DNA from: an uncultured Caulobacterales bacterium
GTDB lineage: Bacteria > Pseudomonadota > Alphaproteobacteria > Caulobacterales > Caulobacteraceae
NCBI GenBank assembly: GCA_903900155.1
Contig: CAIUMD010000113.1
Location: 1 to 42,083, forward strand
Length of the DNA: 42,083 nt
Direction of reading: 5' to 3'
Shown in pieces: positions 1 through 8,398 of this stretch. A model generated the notes under the pieces. The model searched no databases. It was not told the origin of the DNA and was given only the letters and a program-made list of their open reading frames with translations. Within the stretch, counting starts at the first letter, position 1, and every line of letters begins with the position of its first letter. A program made the translations under genes and the position numbers.

Positions 1-61
1 CCCCGCGCCGACGAGCGCGCCCGCTCGACCGCACCCCGCCGCCACGATGGTCGCTGGCCAT
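1..61 (-). CDS. 5' end of an unidentified gene running off the left edge
   Basis: Reading leftwards from an ATG at 61, twenty codons stay open to the window edge, beginning MASDHRGGGVRSSGRARRRG. A purine-rich stretch (GAGGAAAGGG on the minus strand) lies just upstream and is a believable ribosome binding site. The visible residues are Gly/Arg rich and match no family I recognise. The call rests only on the open frame and the site, and high-GC DNA often gives short open frames by chance. Confidence 0.3.
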   Translation of the reverse strand, partial: MASDHRGGGVRSSGRARRRG

Positions 62-210
62 TGCGCCCTTTCCTCGCGACGAGGTGGGATCATTGTCCAG
101 GGGTTTTGAACGCGGATCATTCGAGGGCGCGCAAAATCGACAAGTAATTGATTTTTCTGAGATTGGCTTCGCGAACGCCGGGGACCCAGCCTTGCCAATC
201 CCCATAAGCT

Positions 211-344
211 CCCTCTCTCCATGAGAGAGGGTTGGGGTGAGAGGTTACGAGGTCAGCCGGAGTGCCGGCACGCCGTCAACCGGTGTACCCTCTCACCCTC
301 CCACCGCTGCGCGGCGGGCCCCTCCCTCTCTCCATGAGAGAGGG
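211..344. repeat. Pair of identical hairpins in an inverted intergenic repeat
   Basis: The 21-base hairpin CCCTCTCT-CCATG-AGAGAGGG occurs at 211-231 and again at 324-344. Between the copies, GGGGTGAGAGG (234-244) is roughly mirrored by CCTCTCACCC (288-298), so the block looks like an imperfect inverted element. It lies downstream of the minus-strand Dabb gene. The rest of 62-362 shows no gene. I take this as a REP-like genome repeat that may also help end transcription; neither role can be shown from one locus. Confidence 0.55.
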
Positions 345-362
345 GAAGTCTCGTGCGTCGCC

Positions 363-758
363 CTAAGCGGCGATGGAATCGTACACCACGACCTTGCTCC
401 ACAGGTGCGAGCAGTCCTTCACGAACTTCAGGTGCAGCGGGTGGTCCTGATAGAGCTTCTGGTCGGCGACGCTCTGGAAGACCATCAGCTCCGAGACGTC
501 GTAGCTGTTGTCGACGACGTCGCGTTTCTCGGTCGAGGCCGGCACGCCGATGTGCAGTTGCCGGATCACCTCGATGCCGCGCAGGGTGTTCAGCCCGGCG
601 ATCAGGGCGTCGCGGTCGGGCTTGGAGCCGGGGGTCTTCAGCCAGAAGAAGACGTGGTGGATCATCGGGGGACCTGAGGCCTCGGTGGCCGCGGCGGAAG
701 ACCCGACGGCGGCGGCGACCGCGCCCGACAGCACGACGCGTCGATCGAAGGACGACAT
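363..758 (-). CDS. Dabb (stress-responsive A/B barrel) domain protein with Tat-like signal
   Basis: This 131-residue protein starts with a twin-arginine-like signal (FDRRVVLSG then an Ala-rich stretch to about residue 25), so it is probably exported folded. The mature part opens with [10 protein letters not shown], the usual start of a Dabb domain, and continues with a short ferredoxin-like alpha/beta barrel pattern through residues 32-125. Dabb proteins form small dimeric barrels; some act on or bind small hydrophobic compounds, but many have no known role. The frame stays open upstream to 1007, but the ATG at 758 is chosen because the signal peptide starts there. It follows the DUF4287 gene by 11 bases and is likely co-transcribed with it. 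The substrate is unknown. Confidence 0.75.
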   Translation of the reverse strand: MSSFDRRVVLSGAVAAAVGSSAAATEASGPPMIHHVFFWLKTPGSKPDRDALIAGLNTLRGIEVIRQLHIGVPASTEKRDVVDNSYDVSELMVFQSVADQKLYQDHPLHLKFVKDCSHLWSKVVVYDSIAA

Positions 759-769
759 GAGAGATGCTC

Positions 770-985
770 CTATTTCAGGCCGTCTTCGGCCAGGGTGTGG
801 GCGACGATGGCGTTGGCGTGACCGTGGCCCATCTGGTGCTCGTCCTTGAGCATGGCCACCAGCTCCATAGGCTTGGCGGGATAGCGGGCGCGGACCTTGT
901 CTTTCCAGGCGGAGATCAGCTGGCCGTATTTCTTTTCGATGGACGGGAAGTAGGACGCGGGGCCCTTGGTCGGCTGGTCGGTCAC
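770..985 (-). CDS. DUF4287 domain-containing small protein
   Basis: A 71-residue soluble protein with the pattern [21 protein letters not shown] followed by a helical C-terminal half rich in His and Met ([16 protein letters not shown]). This matches small DUF4287 proteins as I remember them, whose function is unknown; the length fits a single-domain member. There is no signal peptide or membrane segment. It lies 18 bases after the cobU stop codon and 11 bases before the Dabb gene, so the three probably share a transcript, but nothing ties it to cobalamin beyond position. Confidence 0.7.
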   Translation of the reverse strand: MTDQPTKGPASYFPSIEKKYGQLISAWKDKVRARYPAKPMELVAMLKDEHQMGHGHANAIVAHTLAEDGLK

Positions 986-1003
986 GGCTGTTTCCTTCTG
1001 ATT

Positions 1004-1522
1004 TCAACCCTGCGGTTTCATCCGCAGCGGCAAACCCGCCGCCACGAAATAGACCACGTCGGCGACCTGGGCCAACCTCTGATGCAGCCGTCCGGCCTCG
1101 TCGCGGAATCGGCGGCCCAGCGGCGTTTCGGGCACGACGCCCAGGCCCACCTCGTTGCTGACCAGCCAGAGCCGGGCAGGGCAGGCGGCCACGGCCTCGA
1201 CCAGTTCGCCGGCGGCCGCCTCGACGTCATGCTCGGCCAGCATCAGGTTCGACAGCCACAGAGTCAGGCAATCGACCACGGCCACCACGTCGGCGGGGAG
1301 GGCGGTGATCGCCTCCGCGAGCGCCAGCGGCGCCTCGATGGTCGTCCACGATTCGCCCCGGTCGGCCTGATGACGGGCGATCCGCTCAGCCATCTCGTCA
1401 TCGAACGCCTGGCCGGTGGCGATCATCACCGGGCGCCCCGCTAACGCAGCGTCCTCGGCTGCTTTCTGGGCGAACGCGCTTTTGCCGGAACGGGCCCCGC
1501 CCAGCACCAGGGTCGATGTCAT
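1004..1522 (-). CDS. cobU: Adenosylcobinamide kinase / adenosylcobinamide-phosphate guanylyltransferase
   Basis: A 172-residue protein of normal CobU/CobP length. Residues 8-15 are GGARSGKS, the P-loop of this family, and the central [11 protein letters not shown] and later [17 protein letters not shown] motifs are typical. The enzyme phosphorylates adenosylcobinamide and transfers GMP to give adenosylcobinamide-GDP, the acceptor for the cobS reaction. It is cytoplasmic. The gene is transcribed away from the riboswitch-led operon that holds the other loop-assembly genes, so it is the one member of the pathway here not obviously under that riboswitch. Alphaproteobacterial literature also calls it cobP. 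Confidence 0.93.
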   Translation of the reverse strand: MTSTLVLGGARSGKSAFAQKAAEDAALAGRPVMIATGQAFDDEMAERIARHQADRGESWTTIEAPLALAEAITALPADVVAVVDCLTLWLSNLMLAEHDVEAAAGELVEAVAACPARLWLVSNEVGLGVVPETPLGRRFRDEAGRLHQRLAQVADVVYFVAAGLPLRMKPQG

Positions 1523-1534
1523 AAGAGCTCCACA

Positions 1535-1560
1535 TTGACCGTTTGCGACGCAGCCTATAG
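1535..1560 (+). promoter_or_regulatory. Candidate housekeeping promoter of the cobalamin operon
   Basis: TTGACCG at 1535-1541, 11 bases, then GCCTATAG at 1553-1560 is close to the Caulobacter housekeeping pattern (TTGACGS, GCTANAWC). It would place transcription start at about 1567-1570, just before the first riboswitch stem. The site lies between the divergent cobU and btuB transcription units. This is pattern matching only; no start site is shown. Confidence 0.45.
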
Positions 1561-1573
1561 GGCTGGCCGCGCG

Positions 1574-1731
1574 TCAGGCTCCTCGAAAGAGGATTAAAAG
1601 GGAACGAGGTTCAAGACCTCGGCTGCCCCCGCAACTGTAAGCGGCGAGTTCTAGCGTCACATGCCACTGGGGTCTCCGGACCCTGGGAAGGCGACGCCAA
1701 GAGCGACGACCCGCGAGCCAGGAGACCTGCC
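1574..1731 (+). ncRNA. Cobalamin (AdoCbl-class) riboswitch
   Basis: Several conserved blocks appear in the right order: GGCTGCCCCCGCAACTGTAA at 1621-1640, GCCACTGG (the B12 box core) at 1663-1670, GGGAAGGCG at 1685-1693, and GAGCCAGGAGACCTGCC at 1715-1731, the usual 3' closing strand. The leader then continues about 150 bases to the btuB start at 1884. In this class, bound cobalamin represses downstream genes, here by either early termination or ribosome-site masking; I see no clear U-tract terminator, so translational control is the better guess. All ten downstream genes are closely packed, so the whole operon is likely affected. Confidence 0.93.
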
Positions 1732-1883
1732 CGGCGCAGTCGTTCATCGCTCGGCCGGGGTGCGCCGAACGAACGGGATCTCCCGAGAAACGACAGTCAA
1801 AGGATCGCGCGGCGATCCAACGTACGCGTGTTTGCGAGTGCGTTGGTCGGCGCGTGGGTCGTTTCAACAGGGGAAGAAGAAAA

Positions 1884-3833
1884 ATGATCCGAGCGTTTCT
1901 CAGCTCAACCGCTCTCGCCACCATCCTGGTCGCGGGTTCCGCCATGGCCGAAGACCAGAAGGCTCCCGAAGCCGACGTCGCGGGCAACACCGGCGCCAAC
2001 GGCGTCGCCGAACTGGTCGTCACCGCCACCCGCACCGCCACCCCGATCGAGAAGATCGGCGCGTCGGTCACCGTCCTGACGCAAGGCGCCATCGAGGCCA
2101 GCCAGGCGATCTCGATCACCGAACTCTTGGCCCAGCAACCGGGCGTCAGCTTCACCCGCAACGGCGGGCCGGGCACGACCACCAGCCTGAACATCCGCGG
2201 CGCCGAGACCCAGCACACCGTGGTGCTGATCGACGGCGTCAAGCTCAACGACCCGTCCTCGACGCAAGGCGGCTTCAACAGCGGCAACCTGCTGGCCGGC
2301 GACATCTCGCGCATCGAGGTGCTGCGCGGCGCCCAGTCGACCCTGTGGGGCAGCCAGGCCATCGGCGGCGTGGTCAATATCGTCACCGCCGACCCGACCG
2401 CGCCGTTCCAGACCTCTGTCGACGTCGAGGGCGGCGCTCGTCAGACCGGCTATCTGCGCGCCGGCATCGGCGGCGCGAGCGACAAGGTCGTCTGGCGCCT
2501 GGCCGGCGGCTACTACTCGACCGACGGCTTCTCGGCGTGGAAGACCGGCAAGGAAACCGACGGCTACCTGAACAAGGGCCTGTCGGGCCGCCTGCGCTAC
2601 AGGTTCAGCGAAAACGTCTCGGCCGAGGTCCGCTCGGTCTATTCGAAGGGCAAGAACGACTTTGACGCCTTCAACGGCGACAGCCCCGAATACGCCCGCA
2701 CCGAGGAACTGGTCGTCTATAGCGGCCTGAACTTCGCCCTGCTGGACGGCCGTTGGAACAACCGCCTGGGCTATGCCTACACCGACACCGATCGCGAGAA
2801 CATCAACCCCGCCCGCCCGGCCGCGCCGTTGACCTTCGACGCCGCCGGCAAGAACAGGCGTATCGAGTATCAGGGCGTGTTCGCCGTCTCGGACACGGTG
2901 ACGGCCACCTTCGGCGCCGAGCACGAAAAGTCGCGCATGCGCACGCGCTCGCCGTCGGCCACGGCCGCCAACCCGCCGTTCCGCACCGGCCGCGTCGGCG
3001 TCGACAGCGTCTATGGCCAGTTGCAGGCCGAGGTCGTCCAGGGCCTGACCTTGACCGCCGGCGTCCGCTATGAAGACCACGACACCTACGGCTCGCACAC
3101 CCTGGGCCAGGCCTCGGCCGCCTGGGCGCTGAACCAGGGCGACACCGTCCTGCGCGCCAGCTTCGGCCAGGGCTTCCGCGCTCCAGGCCTTTACGAGCTC
3201 TACAGCGAATACGGCAACCTGACCCTGGCGCCGGAAGAGTTCGACAGCTGGGACGCCGGCGTCGAGCAGCGCTTCTTCGGCGGCAAGGCCCGCGCTTCGG
3301 CCACTTGGTTCCAGCGCGAGGCCGACAACGAGATCCGCTTCTTCTCGTGCACCGGCGCGCCGGACCCGCTGTGCTCGGTCGGCGGCCAGGCGCGCTTCGG
3401 CTACTACAACAACGTGCAGAAGACCAAGGCGCAAGGCGTTGAACTGATTGGTGAAGTCAAGCCCGTCGACGGCCTGACCGTCACGGCCAACTACACCTAT
3501 ACCGACGCGGAATCGAATTCCGGCGCCACCAAGGGCAAGCAGCTGACCCGTCGTCCCAAGAACATGGGCAACCTGTCGGTGGGCTATCGCTGGCCGGTGG
3601 GCCTGACCACCACGGTGGCGGCGCGTTATGTGGGCAAGACCTTCAACAACGACACCAACACCCAGGTCGTGAAGGGCTACACCCTGGTCGACTTCCGCGC
3701 GGCCTACGCGATCAACGACACCTACGAGGTCTTCGGTCGCGTCGAGAACGCCTTCGACAAGGACTACCAGACCATCCTGAACTACGGGACGCCGGGTCGC
3801 GGGGCGTTCGTCGGCCTGCGCGCGCGCTTCTAG
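1884..3833 (+). CDS. btuB: TonB-dependent vitamin B12 outer-membrane receptor
   Basis: A 649-residue outer-membrane beta-barrel receptor. A signal peptide ends near AMA-ED (residue 22), a TonB-box-like ELVVTATR lies at 43-50, then a plug domain (LLAQQPGVSFTRNGG, VLIDGVKLNDPS, IEVLRGAQSTLWGSQAIGGVVNI), and the C-terminus ends in an aromatic-flanked strand (FVGLRARF). The length and plug are those of BtuB-type receptors. The cobalamin riboswitch directly upstream and the btuFCD and cob genes downstream make corrinoid import the clear role. The ATG at 1884 is chosen for its GGGGAAGAAG ribosome site and clean signal peptide; an in-frame start ten codons upstream would spoil the signal. Confidence 0.93.
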   Translation: MIRAFLSSTALATILVAGSAMAEDQKAPEADVAGNTGANGVAELVVTATRTATPIEKIGASVTVLTQGAIEASQAISITELLAQQPGVSFTRNGGPGTTTSLNIRGAETQHTVVLIDGVKLNDPSSTQGGFNSGNLLAGDISRIEVLRGAQSTLWGSQAIGGVVNIVTADPTAPFQTSVDVEGGARQTGYLRAGIGGASDKVVWRLAGGYYSTDGFSAWKTGKETDGYLNKGLSGRLRYRFSENVSAEVRSVYSKGKNDFDAFNGDSPEYARTEELVVYSGLNFALLDGRWNNRLGYAYTDTDRENINPARPAAPLTFDAAGKNRRIEYQGVFAVSDTVTATFGAEHEKSRMRTRSPSATAANPPFRTGRVGVDSVYGQLQAEVVQGLTLTAGVRYEDHDTYGSHTLGQASAAWALNQGDTVLRASFGQGFRAPGLYELYSEYGNLTLAPEEFDSWDAGVEQRFFGGKARASATWFQREADNEIRFFSCTGAPDPLCSVGGQARFGYYNNVQKTKAQGVELIGEVKPVDGLTVTANYTYTDAESNSGATKGKQLTRRPKNMGNLSVGYRWPVGLTTTVAARYVGKTFNNDTNTQVVKGYTLVDFRAAYAINDTYEVFGRVENAFDKDYQTILNYGTPGRGAFVGLRARF

Positions 3834-3843
3834 GGCTGCCGGG

Positions 3844-4845
3844 GTGGCGTCGATTTCAACCCTCGGCGCCTTTCGGCACGGCGGCCGTCTCCGCGAGGCG
3901 ACGGCCGCCCACCCACGCGCGCCCCGGCCCTGGCTGGACCTGTCGACCGGCGTCAATCCGCAGCCGTGGCCGGGGCCTCGCGCCTGCGACGACGACCTGC
4001 GGCGCCTGCCGGATCCGCGAGGCCTGGCCGAGCTGGAGACCGTGGCGGCTCGCGCGTTCGGCGTGAGTGATCCCGGACGCGTGGCGGCCGTCGCCGGCGC
4101 AGAGGCGGCCCTGCGGCTGCTCCCGGGTCTGATCGGAGGCGGGGCGGTGGCGCTGCTGGACCCGATCTATGGCGGTCATGGCGAGGCCTGGTCCTCGTGG
4201 ACACCGAACCAGCTGGCGTCGCTGGAGGACCCGCGCACGGTCCCCGCTGACGTGCTGGTGCTGGTCAATCCGAACAATCCGGATGGTCGCCGGATTGAGC
4301 GCGAGGCCTTGGCGGCGCTGGCGGCCGAGCGCTCGGATGAGGGCCGCTGGACCGTGGTCGACGAGTCCTTCGTCGAAGTGACGCCCGAGCTCAGCGTCGC
4401 CGATCTCGAGATCGACCGCCTGATCACCCTGCGCTCGTTTGGCAAGTTCTACGGGTTGCCGGGCGCGCGACTGGGTTTCCTGATTGGAAACAAGATCTTC
4501 TCCCGAGAATTTCGCGTTCTGCTGGGCGATTGGCCAGTCAGCGCCGACGCGATCGCTCTGGGGCAGGGCGCCTATGCCGACGAGGCTTGGCGCAAGGCGA
4601 CGCGGACCTGGCTCTCCAAGCAGGCAGCCAAGGTCGATGCGGCGCTGGCCCAGGCAAGTTTCACGACGGTCGGCGGCTGCGACCTCTTCCGCTGGGTCGA
4701 GGTTGCGGACGCCCATGCCGTGTTCGACCGCCTTTGCGAGCGCGGCGTGCTGACCCGCCCGTTCGCGGATCGATCCGATCGACTTCGGATTGGCTTGCCT
4801 TCCGGCAAGGATTTCAAACGCTTCCAGAAGGCGCTTCAGGCGTGA
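3844..4845 (+). CDS. cobD: L-threonine-O-3-phosphate decarboxylase
   Basis: A 333-residue PLP enzyme of aminotransferase fold type I. It shows LDLSTGVNPQPWP near residues 31-43 (typical start of this family), VNPNNPDG at 141-148, and SFGKFYGLPGARLGF with the probable PLP-binding Lys at 201. It makes (R)-1-amino-2-propanol phosphate, the linker attached to cobyric acid by CbiB. The start is GTG, 10 bases after btuB. The 3' end overlaps btuF by four bases (GTGA). In alphaproteobacteria this gene is often called cobC. The family also resembles histidinol-phosphate aminotransferases, but context settles the call. Confidence 0.88.
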   Translation: MASISTLGAFRHGGRLREATAAHPRAPRPWLDLSTGVNPQPWPGPRACDDDLRRLPDPRGLAELETVAARAFGVSDPGRVAAVAGAEAALRLLPGLIGGGAVALLDPIYGGHGEAWSSWTPNQLASLEDPRTVPADVLVLVNPNNPDGRRIEREALAALAAERSDEGRWTVVDESFVEVTPELSVADLEIDRLITLRSFGKFYGLPGARLGFLIGNKIFSREFRVLLGDWPVSADAIALGQGAYADEAWRKATRTWLSKQAAKVDAALAQASFTTVGGCDLFRWVEVADAHAVFDRLCERGVLTRPFADRSDRLRIGLPSGKDFKRFQKALQA

Positions 4846-5687
4846 ACCGGCGTGAGATCATGGCCGGCGCCCTGGCGCTGACGGCGGGCGCGCCGCCGCC
4901 GCCCCAAAGGGCGCCCAAGCGGATCGTGTCGCTGAACAGCTGCCTGGACGCCATGCTGGTTCACCTGGCCGATCGCAGCCAGATCGCGGCGCTCAGCCAC
5001 TATGCCCGCGAGGCGCACGGCTCCACCGTCGCGGCCCAGGCCAAGACGCTGCCCTACACTTGGGAGAGCGCCGAGGAGGTCATCGCCCTGCGGCCCGACC
5101 TCGTCCTGGCAAGCCAGCACTCGGCCCTCGCGACCCGCAACGCCCTGAAACGCCTCGACGTGCCGGTGCGGCGCTTCAAGGTCCCCAAGTCGATCGACGA
5201 GAGCCGAAACCAGGTCCGCAAGCTGGCGCGGCTGATCGGCCACCCCGAGCGCGGCGAGGCGCTGATCGCGCGGATCGACGCCGCCATCCAGGCCGCGACC
5301 CCGGCGCCGAGCGCGCGGCGGCTCACCGCCCTGATCTACCAGCCCAACGGCTTCGCGGCCGGGCCGGGCACGCTGGTCGACGCGATGATGGAGCATGCCG
5401 GCTTCGACAATGTCGCCCGGCGCTTTGGCCTCAAGACCTGGGGCAATGTCGCGCTGGAACGGCTGCTGGCCGATCCGCCGCAGGTGCTGCTGGTCGGCGA
5501 GCCCGCGCGCGGCGCGCGCAGCTGGGCTGACCGGGTCATGACCCATCCGGCCCTCAAGGCCGTCGCCCATCGCATGCGGCAGGTGCAGGTCCCTGAGAAG
5601 CTTCTGTACTGCGGCGGTCCGGTGCTGATCGAGACCGCCGCCGCCATGGCCCGGGCTCGCGCCCAGGCGCTGAAGGAGGGCGCATGA
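4842..5687 (+). CDS. btuF: Cobalamin ABC transporter, periplasmic binding protein
   Basis: A 281-residue protein starting at a GTG that overlaps the cobD stop. The N-terminus NRREIMAGALALTAGAP looks like a short twin-arginine or Sec signal. The mature part opens with KRIVSLNSCLDAMLVHLAD and has the two-lobed type III binding-protein pattern (EEVIALRPDLVLASQ, long linking helix around 100-135, then a second lobe). In this family the protein hands corrinoid to the BtuCD permease. The frame is open far upstream, but those residues are a shadow of cobD. Such proteins also carry haem or siderophores; the riboswitch and cob neighbours favour corrinoid. Confidence 0.85.
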   Translation: MNRREIMAGALALTAGAPPPPQRAPKRIVSLNSCLDAMLVHLADRSQIAALSHYAREAHGSTVAAQAKTLPYTWESAEEVIALRPDLVLASQHSALATRNALKRLDVPVRRFKVPKSIDESRNQVRKLARLIGHPERGEALIARIDAAIQAATPAPSARRLTALIYQPNGFAAGPGTLVDAMMEHAGFDNVARRFGLKTWGNVALERLLADPPQVLLVGEPARGARSWADRVMTHPALKAVAHRMRQVQVPEKLLYCGGPVLIETAAAMARARAQALKEGA

Positions 5688-6685
5688 AGCCCCAAATTCT
5701 TGGACCGAAGTCCCCCTGGCTGGTCTGCGGCGTCCTGCTGGCGCTGCTGGCCGTGCTGTTCGTCGCCAGCCTGGGCGCCGGACGCGTCTGGACGCCCTGG
5801 AGCGCCTGGCTCTCGCATGGCGAGGACCCGCGCTGGGCCATCGTCTTCGGTCTGAGGCTGCCACGCACCATCCTGGCCATCCTGGTCGGCGGCGCCCTGG
5901 GCCTGAGCGGCGCGGCGCTGCAGGGCTATACCCGCAACCCGCTGGCCGATCCGGCCGCCCTGGGGGTCTCGACCTCCGCGGCGCTGGGCGCGGTGCTGAC
6001 GCTCTATCTGGGCGCGGCGGGCGAGGCGACCTGGATCCTGCCGCTGGCGGCCATGATCGGCGCCGGGATCGGCGTCGCCGTCCTGCTGGGCCTGTCGGGG
6101 ATCGCCTCCAGCATCGTCACCTTCCTGCTGGCCGGTTTCGTCATCCAGACGGTCTGCGGCGCCATGATCGCCCTGGCCTTGAACCTCGCGCCCAACCCCT
6201 GGGCCGTGAACGAGATCGTCAACTGGCTGATGGGCTCGCTGGCCGACCGCAGCGTCGAGGAGGTCAAGCTGGCCGCGCCGGGTGTGGTGCTGGGCGGGAT
6301 CCTGCTGCTGACCCTGGGCCGCGCGCTGGACGCCCTGACCCTGGGCGAGCAGGGCGCGCGGTCGTTGGGCGTGGACCTCTCGCGCACCCGCCTGCTGATG
6401 GCCGTCGGCGTGGCCCTGGCGGTCGGCGCCAGCGTCGCGGTGACCGGCGTCATCAGTTTCATCGGCCTGATCACGCCGCACCTGCTGCGCCCGCTGCTGG
6501 GCTCCAAGCCCAGCGCGGTGCTGGCGCCGTCGTTCGTGGGCGGTGCGGTCCTGACCCTGGCGGCCGACATCCTCGTCCGCATGACCCCCGCGGCCAGCGA
6601 GGTGAAGCTCAGCGTCGCCATGGCCGTTCTGGGCGGGCCGTTCTTCCTGGCCATGCTGATCTCGATGCGACGGAGGCTGGCATGA
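5684..6685 (+). CDS. btuC: Cobalamin ABC transporter permease (FecCD family)
   Basis: A 333-residue inner-membrane protein with about ten hydrophobic segments. Family marks include LRLPRTILAILVGGALGLSGAALQGYTRNPLADPAALGVS near residues 48-88 and the late GVISFIGLITPHLLRP segment that contacts the ATPase. It overlaps btuF and btuD by four bases at each end (ATGA), so the three are translationally coupled. It forms the channel for corrinoid entry into the cytoplasm. Confidence 0.9.
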   Translation: MKPQILGPKSPWLVCGVLLALLAVLFVASLGAGRVWTPWSAWLSHGEDPRWAIVFGLRLPRTILAILVGGALGLSGAALQGYTRNPLADPAALGVSTSAALGAVLTLYLGAAGEATWILPLAAMIGAGIGVAVLLGLSGIASSIVTFLLAGFVIQTVCGAMIALALNLAPNPWAVNEIVNWLMGSLADRSVEEVKLAAPGVVLGGILLLTLGRALDALTLGEQGARSLGVDLSRTRLLMAVGVALAVGASVAVTGVISFIGLITPHLLRPLLGSKPSAVLAPSFVGGAVLTLAADILVRMTPAASEVKLSVAMAVLGGPFFLAMLISMRRRLA

Positions 6686-7455
6686 GCCTGCAAGCGCAAG
6701 ACATCGCCGTCCGCTTCGGCGACCGCCAGGTGCTGGCCGGGATCAGCGCCGAGTTCCAGCCCGGCGGCGTGATCGCCATCGTCGGCCCGAACGGCGCGGG
6801 CAAGTCGACCTTGCTGGCCTGCCTGGCGGGCCTGCTCAAGCCCGAGCGCGGCGCGGCCCTGCTGGACGGCGCCGCCATCGGCGCCATGAACGGCCGCCAG
6901 CGCGCGCGGCGGATCGCCTTCCTGGCCCAGACGCCCGAGATCGCCTGGGACGTCGACGTCCGCGCCTTCATCGGCCTGGGCCGCACCCCGCACCTGGGCG
7001 TCTTCGGGGCCAGCGGCGAGGACCAGGCCGCGATCGACGCCGCCATCGCCGCCGCCCACCTGGAAGCCTTCGCCGACCGCGCCGTCACCCGGATGTCCGG
7101 CGGCGAGCGCGCCCGCGCCCTGATCGCCCGCGCCTTGGCCGGCGAGACCGACTGGCTGCTGGCCGACGAGCCGTTGACCGGCCTGGATCCCGGCCACGCC
7201 CTCGATGCCCTCTCGCTGTTCCGCCGCCTGGCCCACGACCAGGGCAAGGGCGTCATCCTCACCCTGCACGACCTGAACCTGGCCGCCCGCTTCGCCGACC
7301 GGGTGCTGGTGCTGGACGAGGGGCAGCTGGTCGCCGACGCCGCCCCGGAAATCGCCCTGACGCCCGAGCTGCTGTCGAAGGTCTATGGCGTCGTCGTCCG
7401 CCGCCACGCCGGCGAGACCGGGCCTCTGATCGAAGTGCTGGGCCGTGCCGGCTAG
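6682..7455 (+). CDS. btuD: Cobalamin ABC transporter ATP-binding protein
   Basis: A 257-residue ATPase with all nucleotide-binding motifs: Walker A GPNGAGKST at 35-43, signature MSGGERAR from 138, Walker B WLLADEP at 158-164 and the switch His in TLHDLNLAARF. It drives the BtuC permease. The final residues overlap the proposed GTG start of cbiB by 11 bases. No missing motif was seen. Confidence 0.9.
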   Translation: MSLQAQDIAVRFGDRQVLAGISAEFQPGGVIAIVGPNGAGKSTLLACLAGLLKPERGAALLDGAAIGAMNGRQRARRIAFLAQTPEIAWDVDVRAFIGLGRTPHLGVFGASGEDQAAIDAAIAAAHLEAFADRAVTRMSGGERARALIARALAGETDWLLADEPLTGLDPGHALDALSLFRRLAHDQGKGVILTLHDLNLAARFADRVLVLDEGQLVADAAPEIALTPELLSKVYGVVVRRHAGETGPLIEVLGRAG

Positions 7456-8398
7456 CCCCTGGCCAATGCCCTGGATCGTCCTGGCGGCGGCGGGCGTGGA
7501 GGCCGTGATCGGCTATCCCGACGCCGTGCATCGGCGTTTCCCGCATCCCGTGGTCTGGATCGGCGCGGTGATCGGACACCTGGAGCGGATGCTGAACCAA
7601 GTCTCGTTCGGCGAGCCATTGCGGCGGCTGCTGGGCGTCGTGACCCTGCTGGCCATCGTCGCGGTCAGCGCCGGGGCGGGCCTGCTGATCACCCGCTATG
7701 GCGGTCCGTGGGCCGTGATCGCCGTCGGCTGGCTGGGGCTGGCCCAACGCAATCTGTGGGACCATGTCCAGGTGGTGGCCAAGCCGCTGGCCGCGGGCGA
7801 CCTGGACGCCGCCCGCGCCGCTGTCGGCATGATCGTCGGCCGGGACGTCGCCCGCCTGGACGAAAGCGACATCGCCGCCGCCGCCATCGAGAGCCTGGCC
7901 GAAAGCTTCTGCGACGGCGTGGTCGCGCCGCTGTTCTGGTTCGTGATCGGCGGCCTGCCGGGGCTGTTCGTCTACAAGGCCGTCAACACGGCCGACAGCA
8001 TGATCGGTCACCGCGAGCCGCGTTGGCGGTCGTTCGGCTGGGCCTCGGCCCGCTGCGACGACCTGCTGAACCTGATCCCGGCGCGCCTGGCCGGGGCGCT
8101 GGTCGCGATCGCCGGACGAGGCGGCTGGAAGATGATGCTGCGCGACGCCGGCAAGCACGCCTCGCCCAATGCCGGCTGGCCCGAGGCGGCCATGGCCGGC
8201 GCTCTGGGTGTGCGCCTGGGTGGCGCGGCCTGGTACGACGGGATGCTGTCGAAGCGCCCGGTGCTGGGCGAGGGCAGGACGCCCGAGGCCGCCGATGTGC
8301 CTCGCGCGCTCAGGGTCTATCTGGTCGCCTGCGCGATCCTCTGGTTGATGCTCGCCCTCCTTGGCTTCCTTTGGGGAGGATTCGCATGGCCGCATTGA
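7445..8398 (+). CDS. cbiB: Adenosylcobinamide-phosphate synthase
   Basis: A 317-residue membrane protein that joins aminopropanol phosphate (from CobD) to adenosylcobyric acid. It has the family's [22 protein letters not shown] opening, [17 protein letters not shown], and the conserved [11 protein letters not shown]. Four to five hydrophobic stretches are visible. The GTG at 7445 overlaps btuD; an in-frame ATG at 7466 is an alternative start seven codons in. The 3' end overlaps cobQ by 13 bases. The alphaproteobacterial name is cobD, avoided here to prevent confusion with the decarboxylase. Confidence 0.9.
   Translation: MPASPWPMPWIVLAAAGVEAVIGYPDAVHRRFPHPVVWIGAVIGHLERMLNQVSFGEPLRRLLGVVTLLAIVAVSAGAGLLITRYGGPWAVIAVGWLGLAQRNLWDHVQVVAKPLAAGDLDAARAAVGMIVGRDVARLDESDIAAAAIESLAESFCDGVVAPLFWFVIGGLPGLFVYKAVNTADSMIGHREPRWRSFGWASARCDDLLNLIPARLAGALVAIAGRGGWKMMLRDAGKHASPNAGWPEAAMAGALGVRLGGAAWYDGMLSKRPVLGEGRTPEAADVPRALRVYLVACAILWLMLALLGFLWGGFAWPH

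Noticed and set aside
1732..1883. Rho-independent terminator in the btuB leader
   Set aside because: Some self-pairing is possible around 1740-1790, but no clear GC stem with a U-tract follows, so no terminator is annotated.
1905..3956. 683-codon minus-strand open frame opposite btuB
   Set aside because: Antisense shadow of btuB; it also runs into cobD and has no ribosome site or domain.
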